The position numbers were made by a program, and so were the translations under genes. DNA of 64,000 bases from Gammaproteobacteria bacterium (GTDB lineage Bacteria; Pseudomonadota; Gammaproteobacteria; Enterobacterales; Alteromonadaceae), in contig JAHJZX010000034.1 in assembly GCA_018826295.1 (NCBI GenBank), positions 29,397 to 93,396 of the forward strand, given 5' to 3'. Below the pieces are notes generated by a model. The model was not told the DNA's origin. It saw only the letters and a program-made list of their open reading frames with translations, and searched no databases. Shown one piece after another: positions 33,143 to 42,551 of the stretch; the stretch's first letter is position 1; each line of letters starts with the position of its first letter.

Positions 33143-35212
33143 TTAGTTAGACGGTGTGCGGTATTTTTCAAACCAGGCCAGCATATATTCGACTTTCTCA
33201 ATCATCCGGCCAGGCTTGTTTGATATGCCATGCGGAGAACCGGGAATTCGTACCAGTACGGTGTCGATACGGCGTAGTTTTAACGCCTGATAAAACTGCT
33301 CTGACTCAGAAATCGGCGTGCGGCGGTCTTCTTCACCGGTAATCAAGATGGTTGGTGTAGTGACATTGCCTACCAGACTCAGTGGCGAACGTTGCCAGTA
33401 ATGCTCGACGTTTTCCCACGGCACACCGGGGAACTGATGAAAGGTCTGATAGGTGTAGCTGTCGCCGGTCATTACCTTGCTTAACCAGTTAATAATAGGT
33501 TTTACCACGGCGGCAGCTTTAAAGCGGTTGGTCAGGCCTATGGCATAAGCTGAGGCAATACCGCCGGCCGAGCCACCCCCGATAAACAGGTTGTTCTCGT
33601 CAATAAAGCCCAGTTTTAACATGGCATCTACGCCGCTGTTATGATCAGCGAAATCTTCCGGTGAGCTGTATTTATTGTGCAGTAACATGGCAAAACGCTC
33701 GCCATAAGATGAGCTGCCGCGGTGGTTATCATAAAACACCACATAGCCTTCTTTGGCATAACGCTGCATTTCAGCGCTCCACTGCGGGCCATAGGCCAGG
33801 TGTGGGCCGCCATGAATTTCCAGCAATAACGGGTATTTTTTCGCCGGATCAAAATCGGGTGGTGTCATATACCAGCCCTGAATTTCTTCGCCGTCAAACG
33901 AGGATTTGTATTTAATTTCATGTACCTGAGCCAGTTTTTTATGCGCCAGCAAATCTTCATTTAGTGCAGTTAGCACCCGGCTTTTGCCTTTTTGCAGCAC
34001 GGCAACATCGCTGGGGCGCACACTGGTGCCATGGGTATAGGCAATAACGCCGTTATCAGACACCGAGTAGCTACCGCTTAAATACGGCTGCGGTTGGCTT
34101 ACGCCACCCAAACTGGCGGTTAAGTCGGTCAGCTTGCCTTTGGCTGTTAAACTGGCCAGTTTACGCTGGCCCCGGTCGTCGTATTGCACTACAAAGCTGC
34201 TATTGCTTAACCAATTAGGCGATTCGATGCTGCGATCAAACTCTGCGGCAATATCGCTAATGTTGTTACTGGCCAGATTAAGCACTTTAAGTTTGCTGTT
34301 GCTATAGGGCACTAACGCGTTGCTTTGCCATAAAAATGCCAGCTTTTTGCCATCAGGAGAAAACACCGGTGCTGACTCTTCTCCCGGCATTGAAGTTAGC
34401 TCGGTAAGTTGTTCGGTGGCTAAATTTAACTGATACAGGTTGGCATCGCGCGGTTGGTATTCCCACTCTGCCGCCAGGTTGGCGGCAAACACCAGCGCCT
34501 TGCTGTCGGGGGTAAACTGTAAATCGCTGCCGTAATTAAAATCGCCCTGAGTTAGCTGGCGTGCCGTGCCGCCACTGGCCGGCAGCACAAAAATCTGCCG
34601 GAATTGTGGTTTCAAAAAGCCCTGGCCATCGGCCTGGTAGCGTACTCTGTCGTACACCGTGGCGCTGGGTGACCATTTGGCTCCGGCCGGTTTTTGCACC
34701 CGTTTTACTTTTTGCTGCATTTCGGCGGCAGCAGCGGGCATATTCATGGTAAACGCCAGTTGCTTGCCATCCGGCGACCAGGTTAGGTTGGCCGGGCTGT
34801 GGCGTAAATCCGATAATTTGGCAGTGCGGTTTTCAGTTAACCAGTGCAGATGAATTTGCCGTGCGCCTGAGCTGTCTGAGATAAACACCAGCTGTGTGCC
34901 ATCGGGTGACCAGCGCGGCTGGCTGTAGTTAAACTGGTCGGCAAATAGCGCTGTTTGTGTGCCAGTAGCAACATCCAGCAGCCATAGGCTATTGCGTGTG
35001 CTGTCGGTCATAATGTCATTGCTGGCACGCACATAAACGATTTTGCTACCATCAGGCGATATTTGCACATCAGAGGCATATTCCAGTGCAAAGATGTCTT
35101 CAGCTTCGAAGTAACGGCTGCTGGCTGGCGTTACGGGCTCAGCAGCCAGCACGACGCCATTCAGGCTTAACAGCACGGCGGCGGCAAGGGAGATGCGGGA
35201 TAATTTCAGCAT
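33143..35212 (-). CDS. Prolyl oligopeptidase-family (S9) secreted peptidase
   Basis: 689 residues. Signal peptide MLKLSRISLAAAVLLSLNGVVLAA precedes a seven-bladed propeller of WD40-like PD40 repeats (for example RWSPDGTQLVFISDSSG, FSPDGKKLAFLW) to about residue 420. The alpha/beta-hydrolase domain follows, with Ser in GGGSAGGIASAY, Asp in ITGEEDRRTP and His in IPGSPHGISNKPG. S9C/DPP-type enzymes of this layout remove N-terminal di- or oligopeptides in the periplasm. GAGG is well placed before the ATG. It is a single gene with its own terminator. Confidence 0.9.
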   Translation of the reverse strand: MLKLSRISLAAAVLLSLNGVVLAAEPVTPASSRYFEAEDIFALEYASDVQISPDGSKIVYVRASNDIMTDSTRNSLWLLDVATGTQTALFADQFNYSQPRWSPDGTQLVFISDSSGARQIHLHWLTENRTAKLSDLRHSPANLTWSPDGKQLAFTMNMPAAAAEMQQKVKRVQKPAGAKWSPSATVYDRVRYQADGQGFLKPQFRQIFVLPASGGTARQLTQGDFNYGSDLQFTPDSKALVFAANLAAEWEYQPRDANLYQLNLATEQLTELTSMPGEESAPVFSPDGKKLAFLWQSNALVPYSNSKLKVLNLASNNISDIAAEFDRSIESPNWLSNSSFVVQYDDRGQRKLASLTAKGKLTDLTASLGGVSQPQPYLSGSYSVSDNGVIAYTHGTSVRPSDVAVLQKGKSRVLTALNEDLLAHKKLAQVHEIKYKSSFDGEEIQGWYMTPPDFDPAKKYPLLLEIHGGPHLAYGPQWSAEMQRYAKEGYVVFYDNHRGSSSYGERFAMLLHNKYSSPEDFADHNSGVDAMLKLGFIDENNLFIGGGSAGGIASAYAIGLTNRFKAAAVVKPIINWLSKVMTGDSYTYQTFHQFPGVPWENVEHYWQRSPLSLVGNVTTPTILITGEEDRRTPISESEQFYQALKLRRIDTVLVRIPGSPHGISNKPGRMIEKVEYMLAWFEKYRTPSN

Positions 35213-35334
35213 AGGTGCCTCAGGATAGTAGTTGCTTATTATTTGCTTAAACTACCCTGAAGCGGGGTTGGCTCAAAGCCGTCAGCGGCAGAGTGACGGT
35301 TTTGAGCGTTGTGCCACGGTGATGGCGGCTAATG

Positions 35335-35895
35335 TCAACCGGCCAGGCTGTCAAAAATATGCAGAAAGGTCGGTGCCTGCTGAATCGGCAACGGCATTTT
35401 TAACCGTCTGGCAATATCCTGGGCACTTATCACGCCACGGATCTGGTGGTTTTCGCGGTCGATCACCACACAGTGTTGCTCGCCACTGGATTGCAGCGTA
35501 TTGACCACATCAGAAATGCTGCAGTGTTGCAGTTGCTGATAAGCTAGCGCTTTAATACGCTCGCGCGGGCGCATCAAGTCTGCCACCCGGATATCGTCCC
35601 GGCTGGTGCCAAAGGCAATATGCCGCATCATGGCTTGTTCTGACAGCTGCTCAACCGGCAACAACCCCACCAGCTCGCCACCACTGTCTACCACCAGCTT
35701 TAGCTTACTGTGTTCGCGCTGCATCATTTGCAGCGCTTCACGGGCTGCAGTGCCGGCGTCAATCATATTCGGCTCGCTGTGTTTAAAATCGCTAACAACG
35801 CTCAGCGCCGGTGATTGCAAGGTGGTGCCGCTAAAATCGGCTGGTTGTACTAAATGGTCAATGTTTTCTACTGAGTATAAGGCTAAGGTTTTCAT
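35335..35895 (-). CDS. CBS-domain pair protein
   Basis: 186 residues from the ATG at 35895 (GAGGAAA upstream). Two CBS motifs are seen: one around residues 50-105 (DAGTAAREALQMMQREHSKLKLVVDSGGELVGLL) and one at about 120-175 (ISDVVNTLQSSGEQHCVVIDRENHQIRGVISAQDIARRL). CBS pairs bind adenine nucleotides and often sense energy state. No catalytic domain is attached. The transcription unit continues into nothing obvious; the next gene on the strand begins 82 bases upstream and is different in kind. Confidence 0.78.
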   Translation of the reverse strand: MKTLALYSVENIDHLVQPADFSGTTLQSPALSVVSDFKHSEPNMIDAGTAAREALQMMQREHSKLKLVVDSGGELVGLLPVEQLSEQAMMRHIAFGTSRDDIRVADLMRPRERIKALAYQQLQHCSISDVVNTLQSSGEQHCVVIDRENHQIRGVISAQDIARRLKMPLPIQQAPTFLHIFDSLAG

Positions 35896-35976
35896 AGTGT
35901 TTCCTCGATACCGGTACGCAGAGGCCATACCGGTGTAGCAATAATCTAAAGTGGCAGTGTTAATGCCGGAACTAAA

Positions 35977-36294
35977 TCAGATTAGAGCCGGAAACGGTGG
36001 TGCCCGCGGTTTAAGGCTACTCAGGAAATGGGATGGACGGACATCAGCGTGATACTGCTTAACCACGGCACTATAACGTGCTGGTGGCGCAACAGGGGCG
36101 CTAACAATATAACCGCCGGGTTGATCGGTGTTATCTTCGCTGTCGGCATTAAGCCCATCGTGCAACACCGGCAATACAGCGTGTAAGCTGGTGTCGGCCA
36201 AAGGTGATAGCCGGCTGTCATGCACGGCGAAAGCCTGCGGCGTGCACCACAGGCTTAACATCATCAATATGGCAAGACTACTTAACCAGCGCAT
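35977..36294 (-). CDS. Hypothetical secreted small protein
   Basis: 105 residues with signal peptide MRWLSSLAILMMLSLWCTPQAFA. The mature part is rich in Pro, His and Ser (PVLHDGLNADSEDNTDQPG, VKQYHADVRPSHFL, KPRAPPFPALI) without a recognised domain. Small proteins with a PxxPP tail of this sort are often found beside metal-efflux systems, but no such genes lie here. The ribosome site is weak. Confidence 0.5.
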   Translation of the reverse strand: MRWLSSLAILMMLSLWCTPQAFAVHDSRLSPLADTSLHAVLPVLHDGLNADSEDNTDQPGGYIVSAPVAPPARYSAVVKQYHADVRPSHFLSSLKPRAPPFPALI

Positions 36295-36407
36295 AAATTC
36301 TGTGTTCTTTCAGTCGATATAAAGTACTGTCAACTGATAATGGCGGCCACTGTAGCGATGTGCAACAGGGCTGACGTAAAAACAGCATAAAATGCGACCA
36401 ATTGCGG

Positions 36408-36533
36408 TTACAGGCCGTTAAGTAACCCTTTTAGCAGCAACGCCAGCAATGTCAGGCTAGCCAGCCCGGCCAGATATAGCAGGACAAACCATACCGCCTT
36501 AGGCAGCGGGCGGGGCAATAATGGTGTTGGCAT
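36408..36533 (-). CDS. DUF2474-like small membrane protein of the cio operon
   Basis: Forty-one residues, M P T P L L P R P L followed by one hydrophobic helix (about residues 13-37, WFVLLYLAGLASLTLLALLL) and a short polar tail NGL. The ATG touches the cioB stop codon directly (TAGATG), the usual arrangement of DUF2474 proteins behind cyanide-insensitive oxidase genes and of CydX behind E. coli cydAB. CydX-type peptides stabilise the oxidase in the inner membrane. The gene is too short for most gene finders. Confidence 0.72.
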   Translation of the reverse strand: MPTPLLPRPLPKAVWFVLLYLAGLASLTLLALLLKGLLNGL

Positions 36534-37577
36534 CTAGTAGCCCTCTTCAAAATCTTCTACTTTGCCGCGGAAAATATGGTAACCCCATAATGTATAGGCC
36601 AGGATCAGCGGCACAAAAATTAACACCCCCGGCAGCATAAACTGCAGGCTGCTATCCGGTGCAGCAGCTTGATAAAAGCTGAGTTGGCGCGGCAGTAAAT
36701 AAGGGAACAACCCAACGACCAGGCCGGCAAAGGCCAGCAAAAATAAGGCAGCGGCCAGCCAGAACGGCCGGCTTTCGTGACGGTTGTTTATGTCTGCTGC
36801 TGCAGCAAACTGACGCTGAACCCGGCCAAGATCACGAAACAGCAGACGGGCGCAAAGTATCGCCGACAGCGGCAGCAACATCAGCGCCAGGCTGTAGACG
36901 CTGCCAAACCAACGGGCGCGGATATCGGCCTGGCTGTACAGCGTCCACAGGCTAACCAGCAGCATTGACAGCATAACAAACAGCAGTAAACGCTGGCCGT
37001 AGCGGGCGGCTTTTTGCTGAATAGCACCGCGGCTTTTCATGGTCAGGTAAGTACAGCCCAGCAGGGCATAGCCGGCCATTACCGCCAGGCCGCAAAACAG
37101 GCTAAAGGGGGTTAAGCCTTGCAGGCTGCTGGCTTGTAAGCCGCTGCTGTCAACGCCCTGTACCAGCATGCCCAGCATCAGGCCCTGACAAAAGGCCGCC
37201 AGCGACGAGCCGATAGCAAAAGCGCGGTTCCACCAGATTTTAGAGCTGTGCGATTTAAAGCGGTATTCAAACGACACGCCGCGAAATATCAGCCCAATTA
37301 ACATCAGCATAATCGGCAGATACAGACTGGAGGCAATAGCAGCGTATGCTGCCGGGAAGGCGCCAAACAGGATCACGCCACCGAATACCAGCCAGGTTTC
37401 GTTACCATCCCAAACATGGGATACCGAACGCATCAGGTGATCATGTTCGGCATCGCTGTTAAACCACGGATATAAAATGCCGACCCCCAGATCGAAGCCA
37501 TCCAGCAGCACGTACATTAAAATGGCAAAGCCGAGCAGCAAAAAATAAAATAGTGGCAAACCTAATTGCAATTCCAT
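36534..37577 (-). CDS. cioB: Cyanide-insensitive bd-type ubiquinol oxidase, subunit II
   Basis: 347 residues with nine hydrophobic segments and the CydB pattern: LLGFAILMYVLLDGFDLGVGILYPW near residue 14, WDGNETWLVFGG near 56 and LIFRGVSFEYRFK near 95. Subunit II pairs with subunit I in the inner membrane and reduces oxygen with quinol. It overlaps the cioA stop by one base, so the two are coupled. The tiny DUF2474 gene follows without a gap. Confidence 0.93.
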   Translation of the reverse strand: MELQLGLPLFYFLLLGFAILMYVLLDGFDLGVGILYPWFNSDAEHDHLMRSVSHVWDGNETWLVFGGVILFGAFPAAYAAIASSLYLPIMLMLIGLIFRGVSFEYRFKSHSSKIWWNRAFAIGSSLAAFCQGLMLGMLVQGVDSSGLQASSLQGLTPFSLFCGLAVMAGYALLGCTYLTMKSRGAIQQKAARYGQRLLLFVMLSMLLVSLWTLYSQADIRARWFGSVYSLALMLLPLSAILCARLLFRDLGRVQRQFAAAADINNRHESRPFWLAAALFLLAFAGLVVGLFPYLLPRQLSFYQAAAPDSSLQFMLPGVLIFVPLILAYTLWGYHIFRGKVEDFEEGY

Positions 37578-38983
37578 CAGTGTTGCTCCTGAGCCGGTTT
37601 AAGTTGTTTAGCCAGTGCCACCGCATAGCCGGATGCTTTAACGCCAATCAGTTGTTGTTCAAGTTGCCCGGCCGACGGCGGCCCTTTTTTGATAAGCTTG
37701 CGCATAAAGTACAAATAGACGCCAAACAGCAGGCTGTAGGTCATAACAAACAGCGTTAACGAAAACAGCACCCGCTCGGCAGGCAGGGGCGATACCACAT
37801 CTATAGTGCGTACCAGGCCCTGCACCAGCCAGGGTTGGCGGCCCACTTCAACCACATACCAGCCAGCCAGCACGGCAATAATGCCGCTGGGTGCCAGATA
37901 GCTGCAGGCGGTTAAAAACCAGCGGCTGTGGTATAAGCTACCGCGCCAACGCAGGTAAGCGCCCAATAGCGCCACCGCTATCATTAGCAGACCTATGCCC
38001 ACCATGACGCGAAAGGAGAAAAACACTACTGCGACATTAGGCCGCTCGTTCGCTGGCACCGCTTTAAGCCCCATCAGCTCGCCATCGGGATCATGGGTTA
38101 AAATCAGGCTGGCCAGTTTCGGAATGGCTATTTCAAAATGATTTTTTTCGACGGCTTTATCCGGAATAGCAAATAACAACAGCGGCGCACCGGCTTCGCG
38201 TTCAGGCCAGATCCCTTCCATTGCTGCCAGTTTAACCGGCTGATGTTGTTTAACATTTAAGCCGTGTAAATCGCCAACGAAAGCCTGTAACGGCGTTAAG
38301 ATCAGCGCCAGCCATAACGTCATCGACAGACCTTTGCGCGCCATGGTTTTATGTTCGCTGTGTAGCAGCTGCCAGGCACTGGTTGCCAGCACGACAAAGG
38401 TGGCGGTAATAAAGGCCGCCAGCAACATATGGCTGAAACGATACGGCATGGACGGGTTAAAAATAACCTGCCACCAGCTGTCTACCTGAAACACGCCGTC
38501 GACAATGCTGTGCCCGGACGGGGTGTGCATCCAGGAATTAGCCGCAATGATCCAAAATGCCGAGATCCAGGTGCCAATGGCTACCACTACCGTAGCGAAG
38601 AAATGCAGTTTGGGCCCCACCCGCTGCCAGCCAAACAGCATAATGCCGAGAAAGCCAGCTTCAAGGAAAAAGGCGGTCAGTACTTCGTAAGCCATTAGCG
38701 GCCCCAGTACGGCACCGGTGATACGTGAGAATTCTGAGAAATTGGTACCAAACTCATAAGACAATACGATGCCGGATACCACGCCCATACCAAAGGTAAT
38801 GGCAAACGGCTTGATCCAGAATTTAGCCAGTTGCAGATAAACCGGGTTAGCCGTTTTCAGCCACAGGCCTTCCCAAATGGCGATCAGTGTTGCCAGACCT
38901 ATGGTAATAGACGGAAAAATAATGTGAAAGCTTACCGTAAAGGCAAACTGCAGGCGGGATAACAGCGCGGCATCCAGTTCCAT
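37577..38983 (-). CDS. cioA: Cyanide-insensitive bd-type ubiquinol oxidase, subunit I
   Basis: 468 residues, shorter than the 522 of E. coli CydA. The periplasmic Q-loop (about 230-290) is short, which marks the CIO subfamily with low cyanide sensitivity. Visible features are the heme-ligand His20 in FTVSFHIIFPS, GRQPWLVQGLVRT near 395, and the quinol-loop region KQHQPVKLAAMEG near 245. It carries the heme groups that oxidise ubiquinol and reduce oxygen without pumping protons, giving respiration under low oxygen or in the presence of respiratory inhibitors. A 34-residue membrane peptide is encoded just before it. Confidence 0.93.
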   Translation of the reverse strand: MELDAALLSRLQFAFTVSFHIIFPSITIGLATLIAIWEGLWLKTANPVYLQLAKFWIKPFAITFGMGVVSGIVLSYEFGTNFSEFSRITGAVLGPLMAYEVLTAFFLEAGFLGIMLFGWQRVGPKLHFFATVVVAIGTWISAFWIIAANSWMHTPSGHSIVDGVFQVDSWWQVIFNPSMPYRFSHMLLAAFITATFVVLATSAWQLLHSEHKTMARKGLSMTLWLALILTPLQAFVGDLHGLNVKQHQPVKLAAMEGIWPEREAGAPLLLFAIPDKAVEKNHFEIAIPKLASLILTHDPDGELMGLKAVPANERPNVAVVFFSFRVMVGIGLLMIAVALLGAYLRWRGSLYHSRWFLTACSYLAPSGIIAVLAGWYVVEVGRQPWLVQGLVRTIDVVSPLPAERVLFSLTLFVMTYSLLFGVYLYFMRKLIKKGPPSAGQLEQQLIGVKASGYAVALAKQLKPAQEQH

Positions 38984-38984
38984 A

Positions 38985-39089
38985 TCAGCCTCGGCGTGTT
39001 CTGCTGTAACCCCATAATGCCGGCGCTATGGCGGCGGCGCAGATCAGTATCAGGCTGAGTAATTCGGCGCTGAAGAATGCTAAGTTCAT
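38985..39089 (-). CDS. Small membrane protein preceding cioA
   Basis: Thirty-four residues: one hydrophobic helix (about 4-27, AFFSAELLSLILICAAAI and APALWGY) followed by the basic tail SRTRRG, giving an inside-positive C-terminus. GAGG stands seven bases before the ATG and the stop codon lies one base before the cioA ATG, so it is very likely translated and coupled to cioA. I do not recognise a named family; by position it could be an additional assembly subunit of the oxidase or a leader peptide that tunes cioA translation. Confidence 0.62.
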   Translation of the reverse strand: MNLAFFSAELLSLILICAAAIAPALWGYSRTRRG

Positions 39090-39212
39090 TTGTACCTCAT
39101 CTAGTTGCGGTTAAATACCTGACTGAGCGCACTACAGCAAAAAGCTTACCACTTTGCTGTAAGTTCTTTATCTATTGATATAGATAGATATTTTATTGCT
39201 GTTGCGCCAATT

Positions 39213-39262
39213 GTAAACAAGGTTTACGATAACGTACCGTCGAATGTGTAAACGAGGTTTAC
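39213..39262. promoter_or_regulatory. Two tandem palindromes, GTAAACNAGGTTTAC
   Basis: GTAAACAAGGTTTAC (39213-39227) and GTAAACGAGGTTTAC (39248-39262) are identical except at one spacer base, each a 6-bp inverted repeat with a 3-base spacer. Centres are 35 bases apart. They lie in the divergent region between the cio operon and the kinase gene, and the right copy contains the kinase ribosome site (GAGG). This is a likely operator for a dimeric regulator acting on both units. Confidence 0.6.
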
Positions 39263-39263
39263 A

Positions 39264-41162
39264 GTGTCGCTGCTGGTTGCGTTTGAAATAAGTATGCTGC
39301 TCACCACGGTCTGTGCCGTTTTGCTGGCTGGCTGGTTGTTATGGCAGGGCAAAAAGCAGCCGGCTATGCCGGCACTAGCGGGGTTTGCCGGCATGATGGC
39401 GCTGTGGTGCGCCGGCCACATTGCCATACTGCAGCAATGGCATGCACCGGGCATTATGCTGGTGCTGGCTAACCCGTTAATGCCGATGTTTTTTCTGCAT
39501 TTTGCCGTGCAATTTGTCGGTTTTGGCCGGCAACACAGCCGGCTGCTGCGTTACTGGTCGCGGTTAAAATGGCCGTTGTATGGCCTGACGTTGCTGTTGA
39601 TCCTGCTTAGCTGGTATGGCCGCGGTGGCACTGTGGTGGCCACAGCAGGTTTCGCCGGCTTTTTTGTGTTTATCGGCATTGGCTGGCTAAACCTGGCTTA
39701 CACTGTGCTGTTGGGGGTTGCGGCGCATCTGGTGTTGTATCTGGGCTGGTTACGGCACAGCGGCAATAAACGCCGCTCAATCGTGGCGATGTTTCTGGCC
39801 GGCGGCTGGGGACTGTTACTGGCCACCAGTTTTATATTCCCGTCGCTGGGGCTGGCCTGGTATCCGTATCCCATGCTGCTGCTGCCGAGCTATTTACTGC
39901 TGCTGGTGTATGGTGTAGTGCGGTACCAGTTGCTGGCTATCAATGCCTTTGCCAACAAAGCCTTGTTGTGGCTGGGCATGTTACTGCTGGTGTTGGCGCT
40001 GATGGCGTTGGTCAGTGCCATGCTGGGGCAGTTTGGCATGCAGGCGCTGGCTGCCGTGCCGGCCAGTCAGTTATGGTTATATTCGGTACTGTTGCTGCTG
40101 CTTAGTGCATTGTGCTACCAGCCGCTGGCGGCATTGGCGCGGCGGTTAATCTATCCGGGGGTACAGTTAAGCGATACCCTGCTGGCGCACTGGCGTGAAC
40201 AACTGTTGCAGGCCGACAGCTGGCCGGCGCTGGCACACCAGGCCAGCGAGTTGCTATCGGTGCAGCTGCGCCAGCAGGTTAGGGTGCAGCTGCCGCAGGC
40301 CAGCTCAGCGGATAGTGACAGCGGCTTGCGTTTAGTGTGTCAGCGCGACGACAGCGGCTGGCACTATCAGCTGTCGGGCTGGCATGATGTGACGCCGGGT
40401 TATCGCTTGCAGGGCGATGTGTTCGCGGCTTTGCTGCAAAGTAACTGCCGCATCCTGGAGCAATCGCTGAAACTGGCTGATGCCGAACGCAAACGGCTGG
40501 ATCAGCAACATCTGGTTGAGCTGGGCGCGCTGTCAGCGGCTATGGCGCATGAGTTACGTAACCCGCTTAACATTATCTCTATGGCATCGGCCAGCACCAG
40601 CGCCGATACCCGCCAGCATATTCAACAGCAACTGAAACGTGCCGACCGGCTGATTGCCGACTTACTCAGCTATGCCGGCCAGCTGCAGCTGCACTGCACA
40701 GAAGTGCCGTTAAAGGCGCTGGCACAAAGCGTAATACAACAGCAAGACTGGCAGGGCGTGCAGTGCGAATTGGCGATAGATGAGGCGCTGAACCTGCATG
40801 CCGACAGCTACCGCCTGCAGCAGGTCTTGGTGAATTTGCTGGATAACGCCCTGGCATTTTGCCGTAACCAGGCGGCAGCGACCATCCGGCTGGAAGCCAG
40901 CGGCAATGCTGCCGCAGTGACATTGCGGGTGCACAATAATGGCCCGGCTATTCCGCAGTCGCAGCAGGCTGATTTGTTTCAGCCTTTTGTCAGCAAACGG
41001 GCCGGCGGCAGCGGACTGGGGCTGGCAATAGTACGGCGCATTGCCAGTGCGCATGGTGCCAGCGTGCGTCATCGCGACGATCTTGGCTGGCCAGTTAGTT
41101 TTGAACTGGTATTTCCCCACAACGGTGCCGTCGTAGCGGCTAATTTACAGGACACCCACTGA
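39264..41162 (+). CDS. Membrane sensor histidine kinase
   Basis: 632 residues from a GTG at 39264, with GAGG inside the adjacent palindrome as ribosome site. The first 290 residues contain about nine hydrophobic segments with no large periplasmic loop, so the sensor is membrane-embedded. A HisKA domain follows with H-box ALSAAMAHELRNPLN near residue 430, then an HATPase_c domain with N-box LVNLLDNALAF near 520 and G-box GGSGLGLAIVRRI near 580. It overlaps the next gene (ATGA) and should phosphorylate that NtrC-type regulator. The architecture recalls PrsK-like kinases with an integral-membrane input. Confidence 0.85.
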   Translation: MSLLVAFEISMLLTTVCAVLLAGWLLWQGKKQPAMPALAGFAGMMALWCAGHIAILQQWHAPGIMLVLANPLMPMFFLHFAVQFVGFGRQHSRLLRYWSRLKWPLYGLTLLLILLSWYGRGGTVVATAGFAGFFVFIGIGWLNLAYTVLLGVAAHLVLYLGWLRHSGNKRRSIVAMFLAGGWGLLLATSFIFPSLGLAWYPYPMLLLPSYLLLLVYGVVRYQLLAINAFANKALLWLGMLLLVLALMALVSAMLGQFGMQALAAVPASQLWLYSVLLLLLSALCYQPLAALARRLIYPGVQLSDTLLAHWREQLLQADSWPALAHQASELLSVQLRQQVRVQLPQASSADSDSGLRLVCQRDDSGWHYQLSGWHDVTPGYRLQGDVFAALLQSNCRILEQSLKLADAERKRLDQQHLVELGALSAAMAHELRNPLNIISMASASTSADTRQHIQQQLKRADRLIADLLSYAGQLQLHCTEVPLKALAQSVIQQQDWQGVQCELAIDEALNLHADSYRLQQVLVNLLDNALAFCRNQAAATIRLEASGNAAAVTLRVHNNGPAIPQSQQADLFQPFVSKRAGGSGLGLAIVRRIASAHGASVRHRDDLGWPVSFELVFPHNGAVVAANLQDTH

Positions 41163-42523
41163 TGAGCGCAGAGCGGATCTTATTAATTGATGATGAGCCG
41201 GCGTTTTGCCAGTTGGCGCAAAGCTGGTTGCAGCACAGCGGCTATCAGGTGCAGACGGCGGCGGATTTGCCGGCAGCTAAACTCCTTTTACCTGGTTTTA
41301 AACCGGATTTGGTGTTACTGGATTTATCCTTGCCGCCAGAGTTTGACCCGCAGTACACGCTGAGCCAGCTTGGTACCTTTACCCAACAACCGGTAATTAT
41401 TTTAACCGGCCATGCCCAGCGCCAGCTGGCGCTTGATGCGATAGCGCTGGGCGCCTGGGACTTTATTGCCAAACCGGTTGACCCGGATTTACTTGCCGTA
41501 GTGATTAAGCGGGCGCTGAGCAAACATCAGCTGGATACCGAGTTATCGCAGTTAAAGCAGCAACAGCAGGGCGCGCTGCAGCAACTGATAGGTGCGTCGC
41601 CAGCCATGGCAGCAATGCGCACCTTAATACAACGTATAGCGCCAACCGATGTACGGGTACTGGTAACCGGGCCCTCTGGTACCGGTAAAGAAGTGGTGTC
41701 ACGTGCCTTACATCAACTGAGCCGCCGCGCTAACCAGCCGTTTGTGTCGGTGCATTGTGGCGCCATTCCGGCCGAGTTACTGGAAAGTGAGCTATTTGGT
41801 TATGTCAAAGGTGCCTTTACCGGGGCAGATAAAGACCGGCCCGGCTTGTTGCAACTGGCTGATAAAGGCACCTTGTTTCTTGACGAAATTGGTGAGATGC
41901 CGCTGCCGATGCAGGTAAAACTGCTGCGGGTGCTACAGGAAGGTACCTACTTTGCTGTCGGCGGCCGCCAGCAGCAAAAAATCGATCTGCGGCTGATATC
42001 GGCAACCAATGCCAACCTGCCTGAGCTGGTGAAAAAAGGCCTGTTTCGCGAAGATCTGTATTACCGCATTAAGGGTATTACACTGGAGACGGTGGCCCTG
42101 GCCGAGCGTAAGCAGGATATTCCGTTGTTGTTACAGTTCTTTTTGCAACAGCAAGCCAAACAACAGGGCCAAAGCCTGAAACTCGACAGTACTGCGCTAA
42201 ACTGGTTTATTCAGCGTGATTGGCCAGGCAATGTGCGTGAGCTGAAAAACACCCTGGAAAGCGTAGCCGCCGTAGCGCAGGGTGGGGTGCTTAGTATGGC
42301 CGATATCAGTTTATTGCACCCGCAAGCGCTAAATCTGCAGGCCATGTTACCCTTGGACAGCAGCCAGATGAGCCTGGAGCAGGCGGTGCAACAGCTTGAA
42401 ATTAAAATGATTAAGCACGCGCTGCAGCAGTGTAAGGGCAATAAAAGCCAGGCAGCGCGTGAATTAGGGCTTTCACGGCAAGGGCTACTGAAGAAGATTG
42501 ACCGTTACCGGCTGGCAGATTAA
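41162..42523 (+). CDS. NtrC-family sigma-54-dependent response regulator
   Basis: 453 residues: receiver domain (1-120) with phospho-acceptor Asp in [11 protein letters not shown] and conserved Lys in [13 protein letters not shown]+ domain (about 140-370) with Walker [21 protein letters not shown] (sigma-54 contact loop) and Walker [12 protein letters not shown]-terminal Fis-type helix-turn-helix ([22 protein letters not shown]). It overlaps the kinase gene. The GAFTGA loop is intact, so it should activate sigma-54 promoters. The paired palindromes at 39213-39262 are candidate binding sites, although I could not find a convincing -24/-12 promoter for cio. Confidence 0.92.
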   Translation: MSAERILLIDDEPAFCQLAQSWLQHSGYQVQTAADLPAAKLLLPGFKPDLVLLDLSLPPEFDPQYTLSQLGTFTQQPVIILTGHAQRQLALDAIALGAWDFIAKPVDPDLLAVVIKRALSKHQLDTELSQLKQQQQGALQQLIGASPAMAAMRTLIQRIAPTDVRVLVTGPSGTGKEVVSRALHQLSRRANQPFVSVHCGAIPAELLESELFGYVKGAFTGADKDRPGLLQLADKGTLFLDEIGEMPLPMQVKLLRVLQEGTYFAVGGRQQQKIDLRLISATNANLPELVKKGLFREDLYYRIKGITLETVALAERKQDIPLLLQFFLQQQAKQQGQSLKLDSTALNWFIQRDWPGNVRELKNTLESVAAVAQGGVLSMADISLLHPQALNLQAMLPLDSSQMSLEQAVQQLEIKMIKHALQQCKGNKSQAARELGLSRQGLLKKIDRYRLAD

Positions 42524-42551
42524 GGTAGCGGCTCAGAAATGGAGAAATGTT

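Noticed and set aside
39090..39212. A sigma-54 promoter for the cio operon
   Set aside because: TTGGCGC at about 39201-39208 on the minus strand looks like a -24 element but no GC-containing -12 element lies at the required distance.
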